Source of the DNA: Sphingomonadales bacterium
GTDB lineage: Bacteria; Pseudomonadota; Alphaproteobacteria; Sphingomonadales; Sphingomonadaceae
Direction of reading: 5' to 3'
DNA: 8,836 nucleotides
Assembly: GCA_018067055.1 (NCBI GenBank)
Contig: JAGPVK010000119.1
Span: forward strand, 1-8,836
Made by a program: the position numbers and the translations under genes. Shown here piece by piece: positions 1 through 6,563 of the stretch (position 1 is the stretch's first letter; the number at the start of each line of letters is the position of its first letter). Under the pieces are notes generated by a model, which was given only the letters and a program-made list of their open reading frames with translations, searched no databases and was not told the DNA's origin.

Positions 1-885
1 GACACCGGATCGCAACCCAATTTCATCGCGGAGCAGATCGGTCCATCTGGCGCCGTCCTGGGTGTCACGATCCCGACACCGGCAACACCGCTCAGTTACA
101 AGATCAGCAACCTGTCCGGCAAGATCGGGCTCGACTTCCAGGCCACACCCGACAATCTTCTCTACGTGACCTATAGTCGTGGCTTTCGCGCTCCGAGCTT
201 CAATGCCCAGGCGTTTTTCGATCCATCCGAGCTGAATGTCGCTGCGGCGGAGAAAGTGGACTCGTTCGAAATTGGCTCGAAGAACAAATTCGCCGATCGC
301 ACGATCACGCTGAACATGGCGGGATTTTACTATAAATATCGCAACCAGCAATTCATCAACGTCGACCCGGTCACGGCAGCCCAGACCTTGCTCAATATTC
401 CCAAGTCCCGCATCTGGGGCGGTGAGGCAGAACTGACGGCACGACCTTCGGACGCAATCACGCTGCGCGGCAGCCTTGGATTTCTGAACGCGAAAATTCA
501 GCAAGGCACGGTTAGCGGTGCCAATGTCGCCGGCAACAAACTGACAAATGCGCCGTCGCTGACCGCCAACGCCGGCTTCGACGCCACGCTATATGATGGC
601 AATATCGGCAAATTCACCGCCAGCGGCGATCTGGCCTATACATCCAGCCAGTTTTTTGATGTTGTCAACACACCGAGGCTCGAACAGGGTGGCTATGCGC
701 TTTTGTCCGGCCATCTCGATTGGACATCGGAAAGCGGGCAATATAGCCTTACGCTCTGGGGCAAGAATTTGACCAACAAATTCTACTTCACATCACGCGT
801 CGATCTGCTTGCCGGGTTCGGATTTGATTATAATCACCGGTCGACTCCAAGGACCTACGGGATAACCGCCGGCGCGAAATTCTGA
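1..885 (+). CDS. TonB-dependent outer-membrane receptor, C-terminal part (5' truncated)
   Basis: The reading frame is open from base 1 and gives about 294 residues, so the signal peptide, TonB box, plug domain and first half of the barrel lie upstream of the window. The visible part has the alternating polar/hydrophobic pattern of barrel strands. It contains the family hallmark YSRGFRAPSFN (encoded near 172-204), a late strand ending in WGKNLTNKFYF, and a terminal AGAKF. A final phenylalanine is the usual assembly signal of outer-membrane barrels. Family knowledge: these receptors use TonB-ExbBD energy to import ligands such as siderophores, cobalamin, glycans or, in sphingomonads, hydrophobic carbon sources. 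The ligand cannot be read from the barrel. Its position directly before a catabolic operon on the same strand suggests it imports that operon's substrate, but this is inference. The in-frame ATG at 307 and the GTG at 166 are internal codons, not starts. Confidence 0.93.
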   Translation, partial: DTGSQPNFIAEQIGPSGAVLGVTIPTPATPLSYKISNLSGKIGLDFQATPDNLLYVTYSRGFRAPSFNAQAFFDPSELNVAAAEKVDSFEIGSKNKFADRTITLNMAGFYYKYRNQQFINVDPVTAAQTLLNIPKSRIWGGEAELTARPSDAITLRGSLGFLNAKIQQGTVSGANVAGNKLTNAPSLTANAGFDATLYDGNIGKFTASGDLAYTSSQFFDVVNTPRLEQGGYALLSGHLDWTSESGQYSLTLWGKNLTNKFYFTSRVDLLAGFGFDYNHRSTPRTYGITAGAKF

Positions 886-909
886 CGACAAGATCAGAAG
901 ACATCCAGT

Positions 910-936
910 GGACGGCTCGTCGGTGGCGGGTCGTCC
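910..936 (+). terminator. Candidate hairpin after the receptor gene
   Basis: GGACGGCTC (910-918) can pair with GGGTCGTCC (928-936), giving nine base pairs, two of them G-U wobbles, around a 9-base loop. It begins 25 bases after the receptor stop codon. Only TTAT follows it, so it lacks the T-run of a strong intrinsic terminator. It may instead be an attenuator, or an mRNA-stabilising stem that lets receptor and enzyme genes differ in expression. The pairing is seen by eye; no folding energy was computed. Confidence 0.35.
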
Positions 937-956
937 TTATGGTTCATAAAAGTGCG

Positions 957-965
957 AGGAGAGAG
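957..965 (+). promoter_or_regulatory. Ribosome binding site of the aldehyde dehydrogenase gene
   Basis: AGGAGAGAG contains a near-perfect Shine-Dalgarno core (AGGAG, 957-961), eight bases before the ATG at 970. It decides the start: the in-frame GTG at 952 lies upstream of this site and has no comparable site of its own. Confidence 0.8.
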
Positions 966-969
966 AATC

Positions 970-2376
970 ATGTCTGAATATAAATTGCTGATCAATGGCG
1001 AGTTGGTCGAGGGTGACACGAGTCTCGATATCATCAATCCTGCGACCGGCGAAGCCTTCACCACGGTCGCCAGGGCATCGGTCGCGCAGGCAGACGAAGC
1101 GATAGCGGCAGCGAAAGCGGCAGCGCCGCTCTGGGCAGCCACTTCGCTGGAAGATCGACGCAAAGCGGTGCTGGCGCTGGCCGATGCGATCGCTGCGCGG
1201 AGCGATGAAATCGCCCGGGTGATGACCGCTGAACAGGGCAAGCCGCTGGCCGAAGCGCAGGGCGAGCTGGCCTGGACCGACGGCTATTTGCGCCACTATT
1301 GCACGCTCGACCTGCCCGACCGGGTCATTCAGGATGACGAGAATGGCTTTATCGAGGTCCGGCACATGCCGCTCGGCGTGGTTGTCGGCATCATTGCCTG
1401 GAATTTTCCGTTGCTCGTTGCCTGCTGGAAAATCGGCCCTGCGGTGCTGGCTGGCAATACCATCGTCCTCAAACCGGCACCGACCACGCCTGCGACGGCT
1501 TTGCTGCTCGGGGAAATCTGCAAGGATATATTCCCGGCCGGCGTGATCAATATCATCGCCGATGACAATGATCTGGGCCCGCATCTGACCGCCCATCCCG
1601 ATGTCGCGAAGGTCGGCTTCACCGGGTCAACTGCCACCGGCAAACGGATCATGGCCAGCGGCGCGGACACGTTGAAGCGCGTCACCCTCGAACTGGGTGG
1701 CAATGACCCCGCCATTGTCCTGGACGATGTCGACGTCAAGGCAACCGCCCAGGCGATCTTCAACAACGCCTTCCTCAACAATGGTCAGGTCTGTCTCGCG
1801 ATCAAGCGTGCCTATGTGCACGACGATATCTACGAAGCCATGTGCAGCGAACTGGCGATGCTGGCGGAGGCGGCGATTGTTGATGATGGCAGCAAGCAAG
1901 GCACCCAGATCGGACCGATCCAGAACAAGGCGCAGTTCGAGAAGGTCAAAGGCTTTCTGGAAACAGCCCGCCGGGACGGGAAGATTATTGCCGGCGGTAC
2001 AGTGATGGAGCGTGGCGGCTATTTTGTCCGACCGACCATCGTTCGCGATGTCACCGATGGCGATCAGATCGTCGACGAAGAACAATTTGGTCCGATCCTG
2101 CCGGTGATCCGCTTTGCTGACGTCGATGACGTGATCCGCCGCGCCAATGCGTCGGAAATGGGACTTGGCGGATCCGTCTGGTCGAAGGATGTGGCCAGGG
2201 CCACAGCCATTGCCGGCCGTATCGAAAGCGGCCAGGTCTGGGTCAACCAGCATATCGCGATCGGGCCACATATTCCGATGGCCGGCTTCAAGGCTTCCGG
2301 CCTTGGCGTTGAGCAGTCGGTTGAAGGCTTTGCGGAATATACCCAGGTCCAGGTCATCAATGTTGCGAGGTCATGA
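970..2376 (+). CDS. NAD(P)-dependent aldehyde dehydrogenase (ALDH superfamily)
   Basis: A 468-residue cytoplasmic enzyme expected to oxidise an aldehyde to its carboxylic acid with NAD(P)+; the length is normal for the family. Every signature is visible: WNFP with the oxyanion Asn145, KPAP with cofactor-binding Lys168, GFTGST at 216-221 for the Rossmann fold, ELGG with general base Glu241, GQVC with nucleophile Cys275, and EEQFGP with cofactor-binding Glu371. The C-terminal motif near 436-444 reads PMAGFKASG where most relatives have PFGGxKxSG, a mild variation. The overall look recalls the AldA-like branch of class 3-type NAD-dependent dehydrogenases, but I cannot assign a substrate. It overlaps the acyl-CoA synthetase gene by ATGA at 2373-2376, so the acid it makes is probably the next enzyme's substrate. 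A succinate-semialdehyde or aromatic aldehyde dehydrogenase role is possible. The start at 970 rests on the Shine-Dalgarno site at 957-965. Confidence 0.95.
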   Translation: MSEYKLLINGELVEGDTSLDIINPATGEAFTTVARASVAQADEAIAAAKAAAPLWAATSLEDRRKAVLALADAIAARSDEIARVMTAEQGKPLAEAQGELAWTDGYLRHYCTLDLPDRVIQDDENGFIEVRHMPLGVVVGIIAWNFPLLVACWKIGPAVLAGNTIVLKPAPTTPATALLLGEICKDIFPAGVINIIADDNDLGPHLTAHPDVAKVGFTGSTATGKRIMASGADTLKRVTLELGGNDPAIVLDDVDVKATAQAIFNNAFLNNGQVCLAIKRAYVHDDIYEAMCSELAMLAEAAIVDDGSKQGTQIGPIQNKAQFEKVKGFLETARRDGKIIAGGTVMERGGYFVRPTIVRDVTDGDQIVDEEQFGPILPVIRFADVDDVIRRANASEMGLGGSVWSKDVARATAIAGRIESGQVWVNQHIAIGPHIPMAGFKASGLGVEQSVEGFAEYTQVQVINVARS

Positions 2377-4040
2377 TGCAAAGCTATGCGCAGGGTCCTG
2401 TGGATACACCACTGCTCGAATATACGATTGGAGCGGCTCTCGACCACGCGGCCAATGGTTGGGCTGACAAGCTCGCGCTGGTATCGCGCCATCAGCGCAT
2501 TCGGTGGACGTGGGCGGAATTAAACGCGGAAGTGGACCGCATCGCATGCGGCCTGTTGGACCTTGGCGTGGTCAAGGGTGACCGCGTCGGCATCTGGGCA
2601 CCCAATTGTGCAGAATGGACGGTAACCCAGTTCGCTACGGCCAGAATCGGCGCGATCCTGGTGACGGTCAATCCGGCCTATCGATTGTCGGAAGTCGAAT
2701 ATGCACTGAACAAGGTCGGCTGCTCGGTGCTGGTCACCGCACCATCGTTCAAATCCAGTGACTATGTCGGAATGCTGCGCGAGCTCGGGCCGGAGAAGCT
2801 GCCGCTTTTGCGAACCATGGTTGTGCTGGGCGACCGTCTCCATGAGGGCTTTGTGCCGTGGGAAAATTTGCGCCAGGACATAGATCGCGCCGCTCTGGAT
2901 GCAGCGGCTGGCGGACTGGATCGCCATGATGCGATCAACATTCAGTTTACCAGCGGCACGACCGGTTTCCCCAAAGGGGCAACGCTCACCCATCACAATA
3001 TTTTGAACAACGGGTTTTTCACAGGCCGGTTGACCAAATTGACCGTCGAGGACCGTATCTGCATTCCGGTCCCGCTCTATCATTGCTTCGGCATGGTGCT
3101 TGGCAATCTCGCGTCGCTCACCAGCGGTGCCGCGATGATCTATCCGTCCGAGGCCTTTGATCCGCAGCGTGCGCTGGAGGCCGTGCAATCGGAGGGTTGC
3201 ACATCGCTCTATGGCGTGCCGACGATGTTCATCGCGTTGCTCAGTCAGGACAATCTGTCCGATTTCGATGTAAGCAGCCTGCGCACGGGAATCATGGCGG
3301 GCTCGCCTTGCCCGAAAGCGACGATGGAACAGGTCATGGACCGGCTCAACATGAACGAGGTTACCATCGGCTATGGCATGACCGAGACCAGCCCGCTCAC
3401 CACCCAGACCGCCACAGACGACCCGTTGAACGAGCGGGTATCGACGGTTGGCCGCGTGCACCCCCATGCCGAAGCCAAAGTGGTCGGACCCGATGGGTCG
3501 ACTGTGCCCATCGGCGAACAGGGTGAATATTGTTCGCGCGGCTATGCCGTGATGCGCGGTTACTGGGATGACCCGGAAAAAACGGCTGAGGCAATCGATG
3601 CCGATGGCTGGATGCATTCGGGCGATATCGCCACGATGGATGACAAGGGATATGTCCGCATAACCGGGCGGATCAAGGACATGATCATTCGGGGTGGTGA
3701 AAATATCTATCCCCGGGAAATCGAAGAATATTTGCTTACCCATCCAGCGATAAGTGACGTCCAGGTCTTTGGTGTCAGCGATGAAAAATATGGCGAACAG
3801 GTCTGTGCCTGGATCATTCCCCGATCAGGCGAGCAAGTCGCCGCTGAAGATGTCCGGGATTTCTGCCGAGGGCAAATCGCCCATTACAAGGTGCCGCATC
3901 ATGTCAAAATCGTTGAGGGTTTTACAATGACGGTGACCGGCAAGGCACAAAAGTTCGAAATGCGAAAGTTGATGGAAGCAGAATTGGTGGGCGGCAATAC
4001 CGCTCTGCATAATATGATCGAGGAAGCTAATGATGACTGA
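2373..4040 (+). CDS. AMP-forming acyl-CoA synthetase (fatty-acyl/ACSF2-like acid:CoA ligase)
   Basis: A 555-residue member of the ANL (adenylate-forming) superfamily. It is expected to activate a carboxylic acid with ATP to an acyl-adenylate and then transfer it to CoA. Visible motifs are the ATP-binding loop FTSGTTGFPKG at 192-202, the YGMTE adenine/Mg motif at 334-338, the HSGD segment at 415-418, the hinge GRIKDMIIRGGENIYP at 432-447, and the C-terminal catalytic lysine Lys524 in TVTGKAQK. All catalytic parts are intact and the length fits medium/long-chain or ACSF2-type synthetases; chain length or aromatic preference cannot be told. The first ATG overlaps the dehydrogenase stop as ATGA. 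A second ATG at 2376 lies 6 bases after GAGG (2366-2369) and may be the true start, which would remove one residue. The gene sits in a coupled operon between the aldehyde dehydrogenase and cytochrome c genes, pointing to sequential aldehyde, acid and acyl-CoA steps. Confidence 0.95.
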   Translation: MMQSYAQGPVDTPLLEYTIGAALDHAANGWADKLALVSRHQRIRWTWAELNAEVDRIACGLLDLGVVKGDRVGIWAPNCAEWTVTQFATARIGAILVTVNPAYRLSEVEYALNKVGCSVLVTAPSFKSSDYVGMLRELGPEKLPLLRTMVVLGDRLHEGFVPWENLRQDIDRAALDAAAGGLDRHDAINIQFTSGTTGFPKGATLTHHNILNNGFFTGRLTKLTVEDRICIPVPLYHCFGMVLGNLASLTSGAAMIYPSEAFDPQRALEAVQSEGCTSLYGVPTMFIALLSQDNLSDFDVSSLRTGIMAGSPCPKATMEQVMDRLNMNEVTIGYGMTETSPLTTQTATDDPLNERVSTVGRVHPHAEAKVVGPDGSTVPIGEQGEYCSRGYAVMRGYWDDPEKTAEAIDADGWMHSGDIATMDDKGYVRITGRIKDMIIRGGENIYPREIEEYLLTHPAISDVQVFGVSDEKYGEQVCAWIIPRSGEQVAAEDVRDFCRGQIAHYKVPHHVKIVEGFTMTVTGKAQKFEMRKLMEAELVGGNTALHNMIEEANDD

Positions 4041-4695
4041 CAGGATCGCGTCCATGATCGCGCTGTGCGGCGCTGCTGCGATGAGCCTTGCCGCGTGCGG
4101 TTCCGAGTCCGCGAACACGACGGCAAATGAAACGAACGCTCCGGATAACAGCGTCGCCTCTGTTGCTGTCGCGCAACCTCCCGCCGATCCTGCCAACACA
4201 GCCGACACAGCCGATGCGGCCATCGAAGCGAGTGCTGACATGCCCGAAACACCACCACCTTCCGGCGATGAAATTACTGCAAAATCGACCAAGGTCACAG
4301 AGCCGGTCAAGGATGATCCACCAGCGCCACAAAAACCAGCCGAGCTCAAGCTAGCACTGGCTATGGCTGCCCCGGCCCCGCAAAAAACCGTTGTTGCCGC
4401 GGTGCGACCTGCATCATTCGGCCAATGCGCTGTCTGTCATTCGGACAAGCAGGGACAGAAGTCCGGCTTTGGTCCCAATCTGTTTGGTATTGCAGGGACG
4501 AAGGCTGGCGCAGTCCCGGGATATGCTTTCTCGGCCGCCATGACATCGTCGGGCGTTCTGTGGAATCGTGCGAACCTGGATGCCTTTTTGTTGTCGCCTC
4601 AATCGAAGATACCCGGAACCAAAATGTCATTTAGCGGCGTCCAAGACGCTGCGAAACGGAAAGAAATCGTCGATTATATACTTGGCCTCAAATAG
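4030..4695 (+). CDS. Lipid-anchored class I cytochrome c with a long low-complexity linker
   Basis: A 221-residue exported monoheme cytochrome. Residues 1-22 form a short charged N-terminus and hydrophobic stretch ending in the lipobox LAAC. Cys23 would be lipidated, and Gly24 at +2 gives no inner-membrane retention signal. Residues 24 to about 125 are rich in Ala, Thr, Pro and Asp and look like a flexible tether. The C-terminal domain of about 95 residues has the heme site CAVCH (Cys133, Cys136, His137), the GFGPNLFGIAGTKAG segment, and IPGTKM with Met199 as the likely sixth ligand. This pattern matches soluble class I (c2/mitochondrial-like) cytochromes. Only one heme site is present. The gene overlaps the acyl-CoA synthetase gene by 11 bases; AGGA (4021-4024) lies 5 bases before ATG 4030 and 8 before ATG 4033, so the start may be three bases later. 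Its role is inferred: electron acceptor for a periplasmic or membrane dehydrogenase or hydroxylase of the same pathway, encoded outside the window. Confidence 0.9.
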   Translation: MMTDRIASMIALCGAAAMSLAACGSESANTTANETNAPDNSVASVAVAQPPADPANTADTADAAIEASADMPETPPPSGDEITAKSTKVTEPVKDDPPAPQKPAELKLALAMAAPAPQKTVVAAVRPASFGQCAVCHSDKQGQKSGFGPNLFGIAGTKAGAVPGYAFSAAMTSSGVLWNRANLDAFLLSPQSKIPGTKMSFSGVQDAAKRKEIVDYILGLK

Positions 4696-4697
4696 GA
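4694..4697 (+). promoter_or_regulatory. Ribosome binding site deciding a GTG start
   Basis: AGGA overlaps the cytochrome stop codon TAG (4693-4695). It lies one base before TTG 4699, too close to serve it, but seven bases before GTG 4705. This favours GTG 4705 as the start of the first enoyl-CoA hydratase gene. Confidence 0.6.
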
Positions 4698-4704
4698 TTT
4701 GTCT

Positions 4705-5520
4705 GTGATAGAAAAAATTTTCTCGGTACCGAAACTCGAATATATGCAATGCGAACGGCGGGGCAATCTGCTGTTGGTCACACTGGATCGGGCCGCGAAG
4801 CGCAACGCGCTGGATCGACAGTTCATCGAGGAGCTTTTCGAGCTTTTTTCGGCGGTCGAGGGCAGCGATGTCCGCGCCGTGGTGGTTACCGCCAATGGCG
4901 ATCATTTCTGTGCCGGACTTGATCTAGTCGAACATCACCGGGAAGATCGCAGTGCCACCGATTTCATGCATATCTGCCGCCGCTGGCATGCCGCCTTTGA
5001 GCGGATACAGCATTGCGGAGTGCCGGTTATCGGTGCCCTGAAGGGCGCCGTCGTTGGCGGAGGTCTGGAACTGGCCTCAAGTTTTCATATCCGCGTTGCC
5101 GACCCGACCACCTATTTTGCCTTGCCGGAAGGACAAAGAGGGATATTCACCGGCGGGGGTGCCACGGTGCGCGTTGCCCGCATGGTCGGCGAAGCACGGA
5201 TGATGGATATGATGCTGACCGGCAGGGTCTATACGGGAGAGGAAGCGGTTTCGGTCGGGCTTTGCCAATATCTGGTGCCAACGGATCAATGTCTGGCCAA
5301 GGCGATCGGCATTGCCGAAAAAGCGGCTGAAAATCCGCCGCTGTCAAATTTTGCCATCACTTCCGGAATCGGTCATATTGGCAATATGCCTTCGACGGAT
5401 GCCTTTTTTGCGGAAGCCTTCATCGCTGGTATCACCAATACCCAGCCAGCATCCAAAGAGAGGCTGGAAGCATTTGCCAACAAGTCAGCGCCCAAAACGC
5501 TACTCGTCCCGCAAGAGTGA
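4705..5520 (+). CDS. Enoyl-CoA hydratase/isomerase (crotonase) family protein 1
   Basis: A 271-residue crotonase-fold enzyme, normal length for the family, expected to act in the cytoplasm on a CoA thioester. The two oxyanion-hole segments are visible: HFCAGLDL (67-74) and [11 protein letters not shown] (113-123). Both glutamates of classical enoyl-CoA hydratase catalysis appear present: Glu122 in GGGLEL (like Glu144 of the rat enzyme) and Glu142 in LPEGQ (like Glu164). True hydratase activity is therefore plausible, although crotonase family members also include isomerases, lyases and hydrolases. The GTG start at 4705 is chosen because AGGA at 4694-4697 is well spaced to it; TTG 4699 would add two residues and ATG 4744 would remove 13 and cut into the first strand. 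It begins 9 bases after the cytochrome stop and ends 13 bases before the second crotonase gene. Membership in the operon suggests hydration of an enoyl-CoA derived from the synthetase product. Confidence 0.9.
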   Translation: MIEKIFSVPKLEYMQCERRGNLLLVTLDRAAKRNALDRQFIEELFELFSAVEGSDVRAVVVTANGDHFCAGLDLVEHHREDRSATDFMHICRRWHAAFERIQHCGVPVIGALKGAVVGGGLELASSFHIRVADPTTYFALPEGQRGIFTGGGATVRVARMVGEARMMDMMLTGRVYTGEEAVSVGLCQYLVPTDQCLAKAIGIAEKAAENPPLSNFAITSGIGHIGNMPSTDAFFAEAFIAGITNTQPASKERLEAFANKSAPKTLLVPQE

Positions 5521-5526
5521 AGGAAA
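5520..5526 (+). promoter_or_regulatory. Ribosome binding site of the second crotonase gene
   Basis: AAGGAAA immediately follows the preceding gene's coding end and lies about nine bases before ATG 5534. It supports starting there and not at upstream in-frame codons within the first crotonase gene. Confidence 0.6.
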
Positions 5527-5533
5527 TGACCCC

Positions 5534-6313
5534 ATGATTCCAGAACAGCACGTCCTGACATCGGTTTCCGGCGCGATCGCCCGGTTGACCCTTAACCGGC
5601 CAGAGGTCGGCAACAGTCTTTCCGAAGAATTGGTCAAGGCGTTGCGAACCGAACTGGATAGCCTGCAAAAGCGGGCCGAGATCAAGGTGATCATCCTGGC
5701 CGGTGCCGGACGGCGGATATTCTGCGCCGGACATGATCTGAATGAATTTGCCGGGCAGGAGGATCAGGAAGTCCTGCGGCGGGACTTTGCTGGGCTCACC
5801 GGGCTGATGCAACAGATCATGGCGCAGCGGCAGATCGTGATCGCCCAGATCGAAGGCGTGGCGACTGCGGCGGGATGCGAACTGGTCGCGGCCTGCGATC
5901 TGGCAATGGCATCAGCCACCGCGCGCTTCGCCGTGCCAGGGGTCAATATCGGCTTCTGGTGCCACACCCCCCAGGTACAACTGGCCCGGACAATCGGCCG
6001 CAAGCAGGCAATGATGATGCTCGCCACTGGCCGCATGTTTCCAGCCGCCCATGCGCTGGCAATCGGCTTGATCAATGAAGTTCATGAGCCCGAGGAGCTT
6101 GAGGAATCCGTCACCGCGCTCGCGCTTGAAATTGCCTCCAAATCGGCTTCGGTGCTGAAACTCGGTAAGGAAACCTTCGTCGCCCAGGCTGGAAAATCCG
6201 TAGAGGACGCCTATGCAATGGCGCGGTCGAATGCGCTGACCAACCTCCAGCACGATGATGCCAAAGAGGGAATTGCAGCTTTCCTCGAAAAGCGCCAGCC
6301 ACGCTGGCAATAG
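5534..6313 (+). CDS. Enoyl-CoA hydratase/isomerase family protein 2, ECHDC3-like
   Basis: A 259-residue crotonase-fold protein clearly distinct from its upstream neighbour. The oxyanion-hole segments are FCAGHDL (63-69) and EGVATAAGCEL (107-117), where the usual GGG is AAG. Glu116 matches the first catalytic glutamate of enoyl-CoA hydratase, but the second position is Gly136 in FAVPGVNIG, where hydratases have P-E. The FCAGHDL, EGVATAAGC, PGVNIG and C-terminal EGIxAFLxKRxPxW features recall the ECHDC3 branch, whose reaction is poorly defined. Simple hydration is therefore uncertain; isomerase, thioesterase-like, editing or lyase chemistry is possible. The frame is open upstream to 5312, but that part overlaps the first crotonase gene out of frame and does not resemble the fold, so the ATG at 5534 with AAGGAAA before it is chosen. 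The gene lies 13 bases after its neighbour and is the last of the tight operon; a 250-base gap follows. Confidence 0.9.
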   Translation: MIPEQHVLTSVSGAIARLTLNRPEVGNSLSEELVKALRTELDSLQKRAEIKVIILAGAGRRIFCAGHDLNEFAGQEDQEVLRRDFAGLTGLMQQIMAQRQIVIAQIEGVATAAGCELVAACDLAMASATARFAVPGVNIGFWCHTPQVQLARTIGRKQAMMMLATGRMFPAAHALAIGLINEVHEPEELEESVTALALEIASKSASVLKLGKETFVAQAGKSVEDAYAMARSNALTNLQHDDAKEGIAAFLEKRQPRWQ

Positions 6314-6339
6314 CTTTGCCTGGTAAGTTGACGGGATCC

Positions 6340-6386
6340 GGACAAAGCCTCGACAGACTGACGCATTGATCTTTTTTGGCTTGTCC
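6340..6386 (+). terminator. Weak bulged hairpin, possible operon end
   Basis: GGACAAAGCC (6340-6349) can pair with GGCTTGTCC (6378-6386), giving nine base pairs with one bulged A around a 28-base loop. A run of six T (6372-6377) lies inside the loop, just before the second arm, not after it as in a classical intrinsic terminator. It begins 27 bases after the last gene of the operon. It may contribute to termination or protect the 3' end of the message. Confidence 0.3.
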
Positions 6387-6548
6387 CATCGCAACACCGA
6401 TGGCCCGTTCTAGGCCGGATGCCGGCAAAGCCCCACGAGTGGAAATTAAAACTGCGACATCAGGCGTCGTTCGCACTTGATGCGGGAAGCAGAGTGTTTA
6501 GAGTGGCGGTTTCGGCAGCTTCGCAAATGGCGAGGCGCTTATTCCTGC

Positions 6549-6556
6549 AGGACGGA
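6549..6556 (+). promoter_or_regulatory. Ribosome binding site of the Ntn-hydrolase gene
   Basis: AGGACGGA offers two overlapping purine matches: AGGA, 11 bases before ATG 6564, and GGA, 7 bases before it. Together with the signal peptide that begins at 6564, it places the start there and not at the in-frame ATG codons from 6477. Confidence 0.5.
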
Positions 6557-6563
6557 TTATATT

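Larger units (their letters stand above)
6314..6563 (+). other. Intergenic region between the catabolic operon and the Ntn-hydrolase gene
   Basis: About 250 bases without a convincing gene. It should hold the end of the five-gene operon and the promoter of the next gene. A possible promoter is TTGATG (6477-6482) with TTTAGA (6497-6502), but the 14-base spacing is short and I give it low weight. A small GCCGG-ATG-CCGGC hairpin sits at 6414-6426 without a T-run. An open frame from 6477 runs into the next gene, but its first 29 codons look unlike a signal peptide or any domain, so they are treated as non-coding. Confidence 0.6.

Noticed and set aside
937..1596. A 219-codon open frame on the minus strand
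   Set aside because: It is antisense to the aldehyde dehydrogenase gene, has Arg/Asp-rich composition without fold signatures, and has no supporting context.
2520..3743. A 407-codon open frame on the minus strand
   Set aside because: It lies wholly inside the acyl-CoA synthetase gene, whose motifs are all intact. The product is rich in Arg, His and Ala, has no recognisable domain, and is explained by codon bias on the opposite strand.
4030..4695. A multiheme cytochrome or cytochrome oxidase subunit
   Set aside because: Only one CxxCH site is present, and there is no CuA motif or membrane helix apart from the lipoprotein signal.
4705..5520. First crotonase as a hydroxycinnamoyl-CoA hydratase-lyase (feruloyl-CoA pathway)
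   Set aside because: The neighbouring ligase and aldehyde dehydrogenase made this tempting, but I do not see the sequence hallmarks of that lyase branch, and the gene order alone does not prove a phenylpropanoid substrate.
5312..5533. An N-terminal extension of 74 codons on the second crotonase
   Set aside because: It overlaps the coding end of the first crotonase out of frame, is basic and unlike the fold, and a good ribosome binding site precedes ATG 5534.
6414..6426. Perfect small palindrome GCCGG-ATG-CCGGC
   Set aside because: A five-pair stem with a three-base loop is expected often in GC-rich DNA, and no T-run follows, so it is not called a terminator or operator.
6477..6563. An N-terminal extension of 29 codons on the Ntn-hydrolase
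   Set aside because: It would bury the clear signal peptide that begins at 6564 behind a Trp/Arg-rich stretch and lacks its own ribosome binding site.
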